64,000 bases of DNA from Pseudomonas sp. FeN3W (GCA_030263805.2 CP136010.1:434001-498000); one strand, 5' to 3'; numbered from the stretch's first letter, positions 7,172 through 16,768 are shown. Made by a program: numbers and translations. The notes: generated by a model not told the origin, from the letters alone.

Positions 7172-8542
7172 TCAGTCGTCGGAGCCGCGCAGGCTCGGGC
7201 CTTGCCCTGAGCCGCCGCCGTCGCCACCGCGCAGCGTGTGGGCGGTGGTGGTCGCGGCGTGGGTGAGTTGCTGGCGGCGTTGCAGCCGCTTGGCCCAGGC
7301 GGGCTGCTCGGCGGGCTGTGCAGCGGCAGCGCCTGCGGGGGCTTCGCTAGTGGTGGTCTGGCCGGCTGACGCGCCAGCGTCGCCGTTCCAGCCCGCACGG
7401 AACGGCGCGGCCATGCGTTGCCCGGCAGCGGAAGCGCGGGATGCGGCAGCGCGTCCGGCGGACTGCGCGCCGGTCTTGGCGACGTTGCCCAGTCCCGCCA
7501 TCGCGCCCTTGGCGCCGCCGCCTGCTGCGGCGGAACCGGTCTGGAACGCCGACTTCGCGCTGCTGGCCGCCGACGTGGCGGCGCGCGCACCGCTGCCGGC
7601 CAGCTTGGCGGCGGCCGGGGCCATGCGCGCACCAGCGGCCACCGCGCCGCCAACGCCCGTCGCGACAGCACCGACGGCCACTGCGGTTCCGGCCGCGCCG
7701 ACGGCGGCGCCGGCCATCGCGCCCGCGCCGAGTTGGGGCGCACCGGACACAAGGCCCGTGGCGATGCCAGGGCCGAAGATCCCGAGCGCCAGCAAGGTGA
7801 GCGAGGCCAGCATGATGACCAGCGCGTGGTCGATGTTCGGTTCGGCGGGATGGACTTGGAACTGCGAGAACAGGCCCGATCCGATGCCGACGATCACGGC
7901 CAGCACCAGGACCTTGACGCCAGCGGACACGACGTTGCCCAGCACCTTCTCGGCCAGGAACGAGGTCTTGTTCCACAGCGCGAAGGGCACCAGCACGAAC
8001 CCGGCGAGCGTGGTCAGCTTGAATTCGATCAGCGTGATGAAAAGCTGGATCGCCAGTACGAAGAAGCACAGCACCACGACCAGCCACGCAAGGAACATCA
8101 CCACGATGGGATCGAGGTTCACGAACACCTCGGGGAAGCCCGCCATCTCGCCGATCTGCTCCAGAATCGGCGCTCCGGCGTCGATGCCGGTCTTGGCGAG
8201 CCGGCCCGGCTGCAAGAAGTTCTCCATCGTGATGGCCGAGCCAGTGGCGGTGATGCCCAGCCCGGCGAACGAGCGGAACACGATGCTGGCCAGCCAGTTG
8301 AAGTTGTTGAGGATGTAGGCGAAGGAGCCGACGTAGAGCACCTTGCGCAGCAGCTTGGCGATCACGTCCTCGCCCTGGCCGGTGGCGTGGCTCATGGCCC
8401 AATACAGCCCGGCGATCGTCATGTCGATGACGATCAGCGTGGCCGTGAGGAACGCCACTTCGCCACGCAGCAGCCCGAAACCCGAGTCGATGTAGGTGGC
8501 GAAGGTGTTGAGGAACTGGTCGATGATGGTCACGTCATTCAT
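7172..8542 (-). CDS. trbL: TrbL, VirB6-like membrane protein
   Basis: This 456-residue polytopic protein has several membrane helices in its first 270 residues. A long alanine/glycine-rich C-terminal tail follows (from about residue 275), the usual build of TrbL/VirB6 conjugation proteins. It forms part of the inner-membrane channel. The ATG overlaps the stop of the upstream lipoprotein gene by four bases. Confidence 0.9.
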   Translation of the reverse strand: MNDVTIIDQFLNTFATYIDSGFGLLRGEVAFLTATLIVIDMTIAGLYWAMSHATGQGEDVIAKLLRKVLYVGSFAYILNNFNWLASIVFRSFAGLGITATGSAITMENFLQPGRLAKTGIDAGAPILEQIGEMAGFPEVFVNLDPIVVMFLAWLVVVLCFFVLAIQLFITLIEFKLTTLAGFVLVPFALWNKTSFLAEKVLGNVVSAGVKVLVLAVIVGIGSGLFSQFQVHPAEPNIDHALVIMLASLTLLALGIFGPGIATGLVSGAPQLGAGAMAGAAVGAAGTAVAVGAVATGVGGAVAAGARMAPAAAKLAGSGARAATSAASSAKSAFQTGSAAAGGGAKGAMAGLGNVAKTGAQSAGRAAASRASAAGQRMAAPFRAGWNGDAGASAGQTTTSEAPAGAAAAQPAEQPAWAKRLQRRQQLTHAATTTAHTLRGGDGGGSGQGPSLRGSDD

Positions 8543-8859
8543 GGCGTGTCCTCCTGGGCGGCAGGCAAGGCCGGCGCGGTGCCATCGGCCGGTTCCTCGA
8601 AGCTGGGCGGGATCGGCGGCAGGTCGGCCAGCGTCCGGTATTCATCCGGCCCGGCCTCGCCGGAAAAGAAGCGCCGCCGGAAGGCTTCGGCGGCGGCGCG
8701 GCAAGCGTCCTCGCCCGTGGCCTGCCGGTCGGCCGCGCATTGCGCGCGCAATGCCTTGAGCCGCACGGGATCGGCGGCCAGGGCATTGGCGAGGTGATCG
8801 GCCGGCTGCTCGCCGCAGGCGGCCAGCAGCACGGCACCAAGGACGAGGACGCATCGCAT
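8539..8859 (-). CDS. TrbK-position lipoprotein, probable entry exclusion factor
   Basis: This is a 106-residue secreted protein with a lipobox (LLAAC, cysteine 15) between trbJ and trbL, where IncP-type operons carry trbK, the entry-exclusion lipoprotein. After the signal it has a helix with KALRAQCAADRQ and DACRAAAEAFRRRFF. That pattern is shared with the lipoprotein at 16486-16764 (KELRQQCKTDRP, LCNRVAEATRKRFY), so the two are probably paralogues. The function is inferred from position and type. Confidence 0.65.
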   Translation of the reverse strand: MRCVLVLGAVLLAACGEQPADHLANALAADPVRLKALRAQCAADRQATGEDACRAAAEAFRRRFFSGEAGPDEYRTLADLPPIPPSFEEPADGTAPALPAAQEDTP

Positions 8860-8870
8860 GTCGGCCCCCG

Positions 8871-9596
8871 TCAGTCGCGGTAGAAGTTGACGGACTGCGG
8901 CGTGTACGGCGTGCCTTCCCCGAGGAAGCGCCGCCGCACTTCGCGGGCGCGCTCGGTGGCCGCCGCCTGCCGCGCCAGTTCCAGCGAGGCGGCCCGGTCT
9001 TGCGTGATCTGGAGCCGCTGCGACTGGATCGACTGCTTGGCCTGCAAGGCGAGCAACTGGTTCATGGCCTGCATCGCTTGCAGCGCGCCTTGCGCCGACT
9101 GGCTCTTGCCGACGAGATCCGCCAGCACGCCCTCGTCATCATGGAGGTTCTGCGATGCCTGGGCCTGCATCTGCATGGTGGTCTGCAAGCCGTTGAGCGT
9201 GTTCCGCCAACGCTCCTGCGCGTCGCGGTACATCTGGTCGCCGCTGACGGTGGCGGCGTACTGCTCGGGGTACAAGCGCGCGAACTCTCGATCGAGGTTC
9301 GTCACGTCGTAGGCCAAGCCTCTGGCTTGGGCGATCAGCCGCTCGGTCGTCGCCAGGTTGGCGCGCAACTGGTTCACCACACTGGACGGCAGGCTGGCGA
9401 GGTTGCGCGCCTGGTTCATCAGCATCCGCGCTTCGTTCTGGAGCTGCTGGATCTGGTTGTTGATCTGCTCCAGCGTGCGGATCGCGGTCAGCGTGTTCTG
9501 CACGAGGTTTGTTGGATCGACCACGACCCATTGCGCATGGGCGGTGGCGGTGCAAAGCATGGCTGCGACGGCGGCAGCGATAAGGCGCTTTTTCAT
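8871..9596 (-). CDS. trbJ: TrbJ, VirB5-like conjugation protein
   Basis: The 241-residue protein has a clear signal peptide (cleavage after TAHA, residue 21) and a mostly helical, glutamine-rich mature chain, as in TrbJ/VirB5 proteins of the mating pilus. Its C-terminus contains RRRFLGEGTPYTP, very similar to the tail of the exclusion-like lipoprotein at 16486-16764. The start overlaps the trbE stop by four bases. Confidence 0.88.
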   Translation of the reverse strand: MKKRLIAAAVAAMLCTATAHAQWVVVDPTNLVQNTLTAIRTLEQINNQIQQLQNEARMLMNQARNLASLPSSVVNQLRANLATTERLIAQARGLAYDVTNLDREFARLYPEQYAATVSGDQMYRDAQERWRNTLNGLQTTMQMQAQASQNLHDDEGVLADLVGKSQSAQGALQAMQAMNQLLALQAKQSIQSQRLQITQDRAASLELARQAAATERAREVRRRFLGEGTPYTPQSVNFYRD

Positions 9597-12046
9597 GGCA
9601 GGTTCTCCAGGGGGTGGTCAGCGAGGGAACCCGGCGCGAGGCCGGGGAACGAGGGCAGCAGGTCGGCCGCCCAATCGAGGCCGCGATGGCGCAGCCAGGC
9701 GCCCGCGAAGCCGGGCACGCCGGCGTCCAGCAGCGCGCGGTCGATGTCGCGCTGGTCTTGCGGCGTGGACGCGCCCGCAAACGCCAGCGCTGCCGACCCC
9801 AGGTCGAGGTCGAACAGGCGGTTGCCGAGGCGGGATTGGTAGTAGTAGTCGCGCTTGGGTTGCGCGGTGGCGACGATTTCGATCTGGCGGCTGTTGAGGC
9901 CGAAGCCCTCGTAGATCGTGCGAATCTGCGGCTCGGTCGCCTGCGGGTTGGGCAGGAAGATGCGGCTTGCGCAGCTTTCGATGATCGCGGGCGCGATGCT
10001 CGAATCCTTGATGTCCGCGAGCGACTGCGTGGCGAAAATGACGCTGACGTTTCGTTTGCGTAGCGTCTTGAGCCACTGGCGGATGCGCGCTGCGAACACC
10101 GGGTCATCCAAGAACAGCCACGCTTCATCGAGGATCAACAGCGTGGGCGCACCGTCGAAGCGTTCGTCGAAACGCGCAAAGAGGTACTGCAGCACGGCCA
10201 TGACAGCGGCCTTGCTGTGCATCAGCTCCTCCATCTCGAAGCACTGCACGTCCGCCATACCCAGCCGGTCGTGGTCGGCGTCCAGCAGCTTGCCGTGGGC
10301 ACCGCCCAGCACATAGGGTGCGAGCGCCTGCCGCAGCGCGTTGGACTGCAAGAGCACCGACAGGCCGGTCATGGTGCGCTGCTCCACCGGCGCACCGGCC
10401 AGGCTGCCGAGTGCTGACCAGATGGCCGCCTTCTCGTCTGGACTGACCGCCACGCCTTCGTGCAGCAAGCGGCCTTCGATCCACTCAGCCGCCCAGGTGC
10501 GGTAGCCCTCGCGGTCGATGCGGGCGAGTGGCTGGAAGGCGATTTCGCCATCCGTGCCCAGGTCGTAGTGCTCGCCTCCCAGCCCGAGGATGGTGGCGCG
10601 CATGGAACGCCCCATGTCGAACGCGAAGATGCGCGAGCCGCGATAGCGGCGGAACTGCATGACCAGCGTGGCGAGCAGGACCGACTTGCCCATGCCGGTC
10701 GGGCCGGCGACCAGCGTGTGGCCCACGTCGCCGATGTGCGTCACCAGCCGGAACGGCGTCGCGCCATCGGTGCGGGTGACGATCAGCGGCGGGCCGTCGA
10801 GGTGGTCGTTCTTCTCCGGCCCGGCCCATACCGCCGACACCGGCATCATGTGCGCCAGGTTCAGCGTCGAGACGATGGGCTGGCGCACATTGGCGTAGGC
10901 GTTGCCGGGGAGCGAGGACAGCCACGCATCCACGGCGTTGAGCGTTTCGGGGATGGTGACGAAGCCCCGGCCCTGGATGACGCGCTCCACCATGCGCAGC
11001 TTCTCGTCGGCTGCGCCGGCGTCCTCGTCCATGACGGTGACGGTCGCCGTCAGGTAGCCGAAGGCGACTTGATCGCTGCCCAGTTCCTGCAAGGCGGCAT
11101 CCGCGTCCGCCGCCTTATTGTTCGCGTCGGTATCGACCAGCGGGCTTTCCTGCTGGAAGATCGTTTCGCGCAGCAGCGCGATGACGTTCTTGCGCTTGGC
11201 GAACCACTGCCGGCGCAGGCGCCCCAACTCCCGTTCCGCCTCGGATTTGTCGAGGCACAGAAAGCGCGTACTCCAGCGATACCCAAATCCCAGGCGGTTG
11301 AGGTCGTCCAGAATCCCCGGCCAGGTCGAGGTCGGGAAACCGCGCACCGACACCACGCGCAGGTGCTGGTCGCCCAGCATGGGCGCCAGGCCACCGACCA
11401 GCGGCGAGTCGGTCAGCAGCGCGTCGATGTGGAACGGCACTTCGGGCACGCCGATGCGGTAGCGCCGTGTCGATATGGTCGCGTGCAGGTAGGTCAGCGT
11501 CTGGCTGTCGTCCAGCCAGGCGATTTCCGGCATGACGCCATCGAGCAGGTCGAAGACCCGATCCGTTTCCGCGACGAAGGCCTGCAGCCGCTCGCGCCAG
11601 TCCACGCCATTCGTCGGCGTGTTCTCGTAGAGCATCTTGGCGGCGCGGGCGCGGGATTCCTCGGGCGGCAGGTACACCAGCGTCAGGTGATAGCCGCTCT
11701 CGAAGTGATGGCCGGTATCCTCGAAGGCCGAGCGGCGTTCTTCGTCCACCAGCCACGACAGCGGCTCGGGAAACTCGGAATGCGGGTAATCGGCGGCAGC
11801 GCGGCGCTCGGCCTCGATGAACAGCGCCCAGCCCGAACCCAGCCGGCGCAGCGCGTTGTTCAAGCGTGCCGACGTGGCGATCAGCTCGCCTTGCGTTGCG
11901 CTGTCGAGGTCAGGCCCGCGAAACCGGGCCGTGCGCTGGAAACTGCCGTCCTTGTTCAAGACGACGCCCGGCGCCACCAGCCCGGCCCAGGGCAACCAGT
12001 CGGCGAGCAGCGCGGGACGCTGGCGGTATTCGGCAAGGTTCAGCAT
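9593..12046 (-). CDS. trbE: TrbE, VirB4-like conjugation ATPase
   Basis: This 817-residue ATPase of the CagE/TrbE/VirB family has a Walker A motif GPTGMGKS near residue 449 and a Walker B LLILDEAW further on. It energises assembly of the mating channel at the inner membrane. The length is typical. It lies between trbD and trbJ as in IncP and Tn4371 operons. Confidence 0.95.
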   Translation of the reverse strand: MLNLAEYRQRPALLADWLPWAGLVAPGVVLNKDGSFQRTARFRGPDLDSATQGELIATSARLNNALRRLGSGWALFIEAERRAAADYPHSEFPEPLSWLVDEERRSAFEDTGHHFESGYHLTLVYLPPEESRARAAKMLYENTPTNGVDWRERLQAFVAETDRVFDLLDGVMPEIAWLDDSQTLTYLHATISTRRYRIGVPEVPFHIDALLTDSPLVGGLAPMLGDQHLRVVSVRGFPTSTWPGILDDLNRLGFGYRWSTRFLCLDKSEAERELGRLRRQWFAKRKNVIALLRETIFQQESPLVDTDANNKAADADAALQELGSDQVAFGYLTATVTVMDEDAGAADEKLRMVERVIQGRGFVTIPETLNAVDAWLSSLPGNAYANVRQPIVSTLNLAHMMPVSAVWAGPEKNDHLDGPPLIVTRTDGATPFRLVTHIGDVGHTLVAGPTGMGKSVLLATLVMQFRRYRGSRIFAFDMGRSMRATILGLGGEHYDLGTDGEIAFQPLARIDREGYRTWAAEWIEGRLLHEGVAVSPDEKAAIWSALGSLAGAPVEQRTMTGLSVLLQSNALRQALAPYVLGGAHGKLLDADHDRLGMADVQCFEMEELMHSKAAVMAVLQYLFARFDERFDGAPTLLILDEAWLFLDDPVFAARIRQWLKTLRKRNVSVIFATQSLADIKDSSIAPAIIESCASRIFLPNPQATEPQIRTIYEGFGLNSRQIEIVATAQPKRDYYYQSRLGNRLFDLDLGSAALAFAGASTPQDQRDIDRALLDAGVPGFAGAWLRHRGLDWAADLLPSFPGLAPGSLADHPLENLP

Positions 12047-12058
12047 GGCGGCATCCCC

Positions 12059-12331
12059 TCACACGTCCAGCAGCGGGCGGTGCTTGATGTGCCGGGCGAA
12101 CACGGCCATGAACTGCGGATCGACGCGCGCACCCCATACCGCCAGCGAATGGCCGACGATCCAAAGCACGACGCCAGGAATCCACAGTTGCAGGCCCAGC
12201 CCGACGGCGGCGGCCAGCGTGCCGTTGGCGATCGCCACGGTGCGCGGTGCGCCGCCCAGCAAGATCGGCTCGGTGAGCGAGCGATGCAACGGCACCTCGA
12301 ACCCGGCCGCGAAGCTGTCCGGGCCGCTCAT
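12059..12331 (-). CDS. trbD: TrbD, VirB3-like conjugation protein
   Basis: This 90-residue membrane protein has a VirB3-type pattern: a short N-terminus (FEVPLHRSLTEP), two adjacent hydrophobic segments and a basic tail. The ATG at 12329-12331 overlaps the trbC stop and fits the family start MSGPDSF; the frame upstream of it overlaps trbC and is not part of the gene. Confidence 0.88.
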   Translation of the reverse strand: MSGPDSFAAGFEVPLHRSLTEPILLGGAPRTVAIANGTLAAAVGLGLQLWIPGVVLWIVGHSLAVWGARVDPQFMAVFARHIKHRPLLDV

Positions 12332-12714
12332 ACGACGGCCCCGCCAGAGAACGAGAAGAACGACAGGAAGAACGAGGACGCGGCGAAGGCGATGCTCAGG
12401 CCGAACACGATCTGAATCAGCTTTCGAAAGCCCCCCGACGTGTCGCCGAAGGCCAGCGCGAGGCCCGTGGCGATGATGATGATGACCGCGACGATGCGCG
12501 CCACCGGCCCCTGGATGGATTCGAGGATGGATTGCAGCGGGCCTTCCCAGGGCATCGAGGAACCGGCGGCCTGCGCAGTTCCGGCCAGGAACAGCAGCAG
12601 CGCGGCCAGCAGCAGCCCTTGCGCCGCAGGGCGGGCCAGGCTGCGCAGCCGCGCGAGGATGAACAGGTGCGAAGGCGGATTTACGGAAACACGGAAAGCA
12701 TGGGCGTGCGTCAT
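12328..12714 (-). CDS. trbC: TrbC, VirB2-like prepilin
   Basis: This 128-residue precursor has a long basic N-terminal signal, a cleavage region around AGTAQAAG (about residue 47) and two hydrophobic segments, the plan of VirB2/TrbC pilins. In IncP systems TraF processes TrbC into a cyclic pilin; a TraF homologue is encoded at 29481-30080. The start overlaps the trbB stop by four bases. Confidence 0.9.
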   Translation of the reverse strand: MTHAHAFRVSVNPPSHLFILARLRSLARPAAQGLLLAALLLFLAGTAQAAGSSMPWEGPLQSILESIQGPVARIVAVIIIIATGLALAFGDTSGGFRKLIQIVFGLSIAFAASSFFLSFFSFSGGAVV

Positions 12715-13787
12715 GGCAGTTCTCCAGAGGGATTGAGGGACGGGGATGAGGAAGTCGCCGCAGGGGATGCGGCATCGGGAACTGGCGACAGCTCGGGAAA
12801 CGGCGTGTCCATCGCATCCGCCAGTTGGTAGCCAACGCCGTCGAAGCCGACGACGCGGGCGATGCTCTCGATGCGGCGCTTGCGTCCGCGTCCGGCGATG
12901 TGGATCACCACATTGACCGCCTCTGCGATCAGCGCACGCGGCGGGTTCACTGCCACTTCGAGAATCAGTTGCTCCAGGCGCAGCAGCGCGCCGAGCGCGG
13001 AGCCGGCGTGGATGGTGGCGATGCCGCCGGGGTGACCTGTGCCCCACACCTTGATGAGATCCAGCGCCTCGGCGCCGCGCACTTCACCGACGACGACGCG
13101 ATCCGGCCGCAGGCGCATGGACGAGCGCACCAGCTCCGTCATGGACACCACGCCTGCGCGCGTGCGCAGAGGAACGTGGTCGCGGGCTGCGCATTGCAGC
13201 TCTACCGTGTCTTCGAGCACCAGCACGCGGTCGCCGGTGGCGGCTATCTCGGCCAGCAGCGCGTTTGCCAAGGTCGTCTTGCCGCTGCTGGTGGCCCCAG
13301 CGATCAGGACGTTCTGGCGCTCGCGCACGGCGCGAACGAGAAAGCCCGCCTGGGCGGCGGTCATCATTCTGTCCACGACGTACCGCTCCAGCGGGATCAC
13401 GCCGATGGCGCGCTTGCGCAGCGCGAAGGCCGGCCCCGGCGCGGCGGGCGGCAGGATGCCCTCGAAGCGTTCGCCGGTTTCGGGCAGCTCGGCCGACAGC
13501 AGCGGCTGGCCCCGGTGGACTTCGGCGCCGACGTGCGCCGCGACGAGGCGGATGATTCGCTCGCCATCGGCCTCGGGCATTTCCACGCCCATAGGCGCGC
13601 GACCCGATGACAGGCGATCCACCCAAAGGGTGCGATCGGGGTTGAGCATGATTTCCACCACATCCGGGTCTTCGAGCGCGGTGGCGATCAGCGGCCCCAT
13701 TGCTGTCCGCAGCATCTGGATGCGCCGGTCAAGCGAAGCCGCAGCGGATGAGCGTGGCTCGGGCGGAAGTTGCGGAGCGGCGCTCAT
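12711..13787 (-). CDS. trbB: TrbB, VirB11-like conjugation ATPase
   Basis: This 358-residue traffic ATPase of the VirB11/GspE family has Walker A GATSSGKT near residue 165, an Asp box (VLVLEDTVELQ) and a VVGEVRGAEALDLIKVW motif. It forms a cytoplasmic hexamer that drives pilus assembly and transfer. It heads the trb gene row and overlaps the CopG-like gene upstream by four bases. Confidence 0.95.
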   Translation of the reverse strand: MSAAPQLPPEPRSSAAASLDRRIQMLRTAMGPLIATALEDPDVVEIMLNPDRTLWVDRLSSGRAPMGVEMPEADGERIIRLVAAHVGAEVHRGQPLLSAELPETGERFEGILPPAAPGPAFALRKRAIGVIPLERYVVDRMMTAAQAGFLVRAVRERQNVLIAGATSSGKTTLANALLAEIAATGDRVLVLEDTVELQCAARDHVPLRTRAGVVSMTELVRSSMRLRPDRVVVGEVRGAEALDLIKVWGTGHPGGIATIHAGSALGALLRLEQLILEVAVNPPRALIAEAVNVVIHIAGRGRKRRIESIARVVGFDGVGYQLADAMDTPFPELSPVPDAASPAATSSSPSLNPSGELP

Positions 13788-14248
13788 GACGCACGCTCCT
13801 GCGCTTGCGCGGCTGCCGCCGCGTCCTCCATCCGCATCGGGTCGGGGTGCAGTTCTTCCACCACGTCGCGCACCAGGCTTCGCCCGCGCAGCAAGTGGCG
13901 GCCCAACTGTTCAACGAACTGCTCGAAGCGCGCTTTGCCCTGGGCGCGGGCGGCCTCTTGGTGCGCCTCGGGGACTGGCGTGCTGACCGTGAGGTAGTAG
14001 CGAATGAACAGCGCCAGCGTCTCGATCTGGATGTTCTGGTCACGCTCCATGCGCTCGGCTTGGCGCGACAGGCGATCAAGGCGCTTGGCGACTGCTGCCT
14101 CGCGCTGATCGGCGGCATCGGGCGACAGCCACGATGCGAGCGCCGCCGCGACGATGGACGACTTGGACACGCCTTTCTTGGCGGCCAACTCGTCCAGGCG
14201 CTTGGCGTGCTCGGGCTGGATGAACAGGTTGAGGCGGTAGTGGCTCAT
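13784..14248 (-). CDS. CopG/ribbon-helix-helix protein of the tra operon
   Basis: The N-terminus of this 154-residue protein (YRLNLFIQPEHAKRLDELAAKKGVSKSS, read in two parts) has the ribbon-helix-helix pattern of CopG-type DNA-binding proteins. A charged helical C-terminal half follows. In Tn4371-like elements a CopG-like gene lies between traG and trbB, as here; it may regulate the transfer operon or assist at oriT. Overlaps on both sides indicate one operon. Confidence 0.75.
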   Translation of the reverse strand: MSHYRLNLFIQPEHAKRLDELAAKKGVSKSSIVAAALASWLSPDAADQREAAVAKRLDRLSRQAERMERDQNIQIETLALFIRYYLTVSTPVPEAHQEAARAQGKARFEQFVEQLGRHLLRGRSLVRDVVEELHPDPMRMEDAAAAAQAQERAS

Positions 14249-16251
14249 AGCTCGATTCCGTCGTTGGGGTCGAGGGAAGCCAGCCGGGCCGTGCGCTGCA
14301 TGGCTGGATCAAGCTGGCGAGGAAGGGGAAGCGGCAGGTCGTCGTCGTCGTCGAGCAGCGCGAGGTCGGCCACAGGCGCGGCCAGCTCGGGGGCATAGGC
14401 CACGGCTTCGGAAAGCTCGGGCTGACGGCGCGGGCCACCGTCGTCGGCGGCCAAGCTGCCCAGACCATCGGCGGATGCCGTGGCCGGTACGGCAGGCGTT
14501 GGCGGAATCGCCAGTCCGCTCCAGTCGTCCGGGCGCAGCGGCGGCGCGTCGGCATACTGCGCACCCGCGAGCGCAGGCGGCGGCAGCACGCGGCGCTTGA
14601 AATTGGCGTCCGCGTAGTAGCGCAGCTTCTTCGCCTTGATCGGCGCGACGCTGGACACCATCACCACGGCTTCGTCAGGCGGAAGCTGCATCACCTCGCC
14701 CGGCGTCAGCAGTGGACGCGCCGTCTCCTGGCGCGACACCATCAGGTGGCCGAGCCACGGCGCGAGCCGATGGCCCGCGTAGTTGCGCTGCGCGCGCAGC
14801 TCGGTCGCGGTGCCGAGCGTTTCGGAAATGCGTTTGGCCGTGCGTTCATCGTTCGTCGCAAACGTCACGCGAACGTGGCAGTTATCGAGGATGGAATGGT
14901 TCTGCCCATACGCCTTGTCGATCTGGTTCAGGCTTTGGGCGATGAGGAAGCTGCGGATGCCGTAGCCAGCCATGAAGGCCAGAGCCGTCTCGAAGAAGTC
15001 CAGGCGCCCCAGCGCCGGGAACTCGTCGAGCATCAACAGCAGCTTGTGGCGGCGCTCGATGCCGTCGGAGCCATCGAGCGATTCGGTGAGACGCCGGCCG
15101 ATCTGGTTGAGGATCAGGCGGATGAGCGGCTTCGTCCGCGAAATGTCCGAAGGCGGCACCACCAGATACAGCGACACCGGATGCTCGGCCGCGATCAGGT
15201 CGGCGATGCGCCAATCGCAGCGCGACGTGACTTCAGCCACCGTGGGATCGCGGTACAGGCCGAGGAACGACATGGCCGTGCTCAACACGCCGGAACGCTC
15301 GTTGTCCGACTTGTTGAGCACTTCGCGCGCAGCGGACGCCACCACCGGATGCGGGCCATCGCCGAGGTGCGGCGTGGTCATCATCCGGTGCAAGGTCAGC
15401 TCGAAGGGACTGGCCGGATCGGACAGGAAATTGGCGACGCCGCGCAGCGTCTTGTCCTCGCCTGCGTAGAGCACATGCAAGATGGCCCCGACCAGCAGCG
15501 CGTGCGAGGTCTTCTCCCAATGGTTGCGCTTCTCCAGCGCGCCTTCGGGATCGACCAGAATGTCCGCGATGTTCTGCACGTCGCGCACTTCATGCGCGCC
15601 ACGCCGAACCTCAAGCAGCGGGTTGTAGGCCGCCGACTTCGTATCCGTGGGGTTGAACAGCAGGCAATGCGAGAAGCGCGAACGCCAGCCGGCGGTGATC
15701 TGCCAGTTCTCGCCCTTGATGTCGTGGATGACGGCGGACGCGGGCCAGGAAAGCAGCGTCGGCACCACCAGGCCAACGCCTTTACCTGAGCGCGTGGGTG
15801 CGAAGGTCAGGACGTGTTCCGGGCCTTCATGCCGCAGGTACTGGCGGTCGTGCTGGCCGAGGAACACGCCGGCCGGCTGTGTGATGCCGGCATTGCGAAT
15901 GTCATCCGCGTTCGCCCAACGGGCCGAGCCGTAGGTCGTGACCAGGCGCGATTGCCGCGAGCGCCAGATCGACATGCCAATCGCCACCAGCACGGCGACA
16001 AGACCGCTGCCGCCCGCGATGGCGCCGCCGGTATCGAACACGCGCGGCGCATAGGCATCGAAGAAGAACCACCACTCGAACAGCCGCCACGGGTGATAGA
16101 CCGGCGTGCCGAAGAAATCAAACCAGGGCGAGCCAAGGCGTAGTTGGTAGCCAAGGGCTGCTGCTGTCCATTGTGTGGCGCCCCACACTCCGGCGATCAC
16201 GATGCCGAATACCACGGCAATCTGACCGAACAGCACGTTCGTCCCTTGCAT
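14245..16251 (-). CDS. traG: TraG, VirD4-like coupling protein
   Basis: This 668-residue type IV coupling protein has two N-terminal membrane segments (about residues 10-30 and 75-105), Walker A PTRSGKG near residue 150, Walker B LLLMLDEFPALG near residue 404 and an acidic C-terminus. It delivers the relaxase-DNA complex to the Trb channel. It starts the traG-copG-trbBCDEJKLFGI-DUF2274 operon, read right to left. Confidence 0.95.
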   Translation of the reverse strand: MQGTNVLFGQIAVVFGIVIAGVWGATQWTAAALGYQLRLGSPWFDFFGTPVYHPWRLFEWWFFFDAYAPRVFDTGGAIAGGSGLVAVLVAIGMSIWRSRQSRLVTTYGSARWANADDIRNAGITQPAGVFLGQHDRQYLRHEGPEHVLTFAPTRSGKGVGLVVPTLLSWPASAVIHDIKGENWQITAGWRSRFSHCLLFNPTDTKSAAYNPLLEVRRGAHEVRDVQNIADILVDPEGALEKRNHWEKTSHALLVGAILHVLYAGEDKTLRGVANFLSDPASPFELTLHRMMTTPHLGDGPHPVVASAAREVLNKSDNERSGVLSTAMSFLGLYRDPTVAEVTSRCDWRIADLIAAEHPVSLYLVVPPSDISRTKPLIRLILNQIGRRLTESLDGSDGIERRHKLLLMLDEFPALGRLDFFETALAFMAGYGIRSFLIAQSLNQIDKAYGQNHSILDNCHVRVTFATNDERTAKRISETLGTATELRAQRNYAGHRLAPWLGHLMVSRQETARPLLTPGEVMQLPPDEAVVMVSSVAPIKAKKLRYYADANFKRRVLPPPALAGAQYADAPPLRPDDWSGLAIPPTPAVPATASADGLGSLAADDGGPRRQPELSEAVAYAPELAAPVADLALLDDDDDLPLPLPRQLDPAMQRTARLASLDPNDGIEL

Positions 16252-16485
16252 GACCTGGCCTCCGATTTCTCCTGCGCTTTTTCCTCATGGAAAGCGCGGC
16301 ACAAGGACGTGCCGCAAGCGTCAGGATCGGTGCCGGGTCAGTGCCGGTCAAAGACCGTTTTAAGCAGAAAAGTCGCGGAAAAAGAAAGAATGAGCGCGGT
16401 GGCGAGCCAAAGAAAAACGCCGCAAGCGAGGGCGCGCTGCGGCGTGTGGAGCAAAAAAGATGGTGATGCGGCGGACTGCCGGCCA

Positions 16486-16764
16486 TCAGAACTTGGGCGA
16501 CTCTTTCGGCGGTGTGTAGGGGGTTTCGCCGTCGCCATAGAACCGCTTGCGCGTGGCTTCGGCTACACGGTTGCACAGCACGTCGCCGAGTTTGGGGCGA
16601 TCGGTCTTGCACTGCTGGCGCAGCTCTTTGAGCCGCTCGGGGTTGGCCGCGAGTTCTTCCACCGTCGGGACGTTGACTGCGGAATCAGCGGGCTTCTGTG
16701 GCGTCTCGGACTGGCCGCAGGCAGCTAATGCAGCCATCAGCAAGAGCGGGATGATTTTCCTCAT
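16486..16764 (-). CDS. EexN-like lipoprotein, probable entry exclusion
   Basis: This 92-residue protein starts with a lipoprotein signal (LAACGQ, cysteine 16); I chose the ATG at 16762-16764 because it begins a good signal (MRKIIPLLLM) and has GGAGGAAT just upstream. The C-terminus RKRFYGDGETPYTP closely resembles the TrbJ tail RRRFLGEGTPYTP. Lipoproteins of this type beside conjugation genes often block redundant transfer. It lies between traG and the LysR gene. Confidence 0.65.
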   Translation of the reverse strand: MRKIIPLLLMAALAACGQSETPQKPADSAVNVPTVEELAANPERLKELRQQCKTDRPKLGDVLCNRVAEATRKRFYGDGETPYTPPKESPKF

Positions 16765-16768
16765 GACA

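Noticed and set aside
10460..12415. Plus-strand open frame of 651 codons
   Set aside because: It lies antisense to trbE and trbD and has histidine/arginine-rich composition typical of shadow frames in GC-rich DNA.
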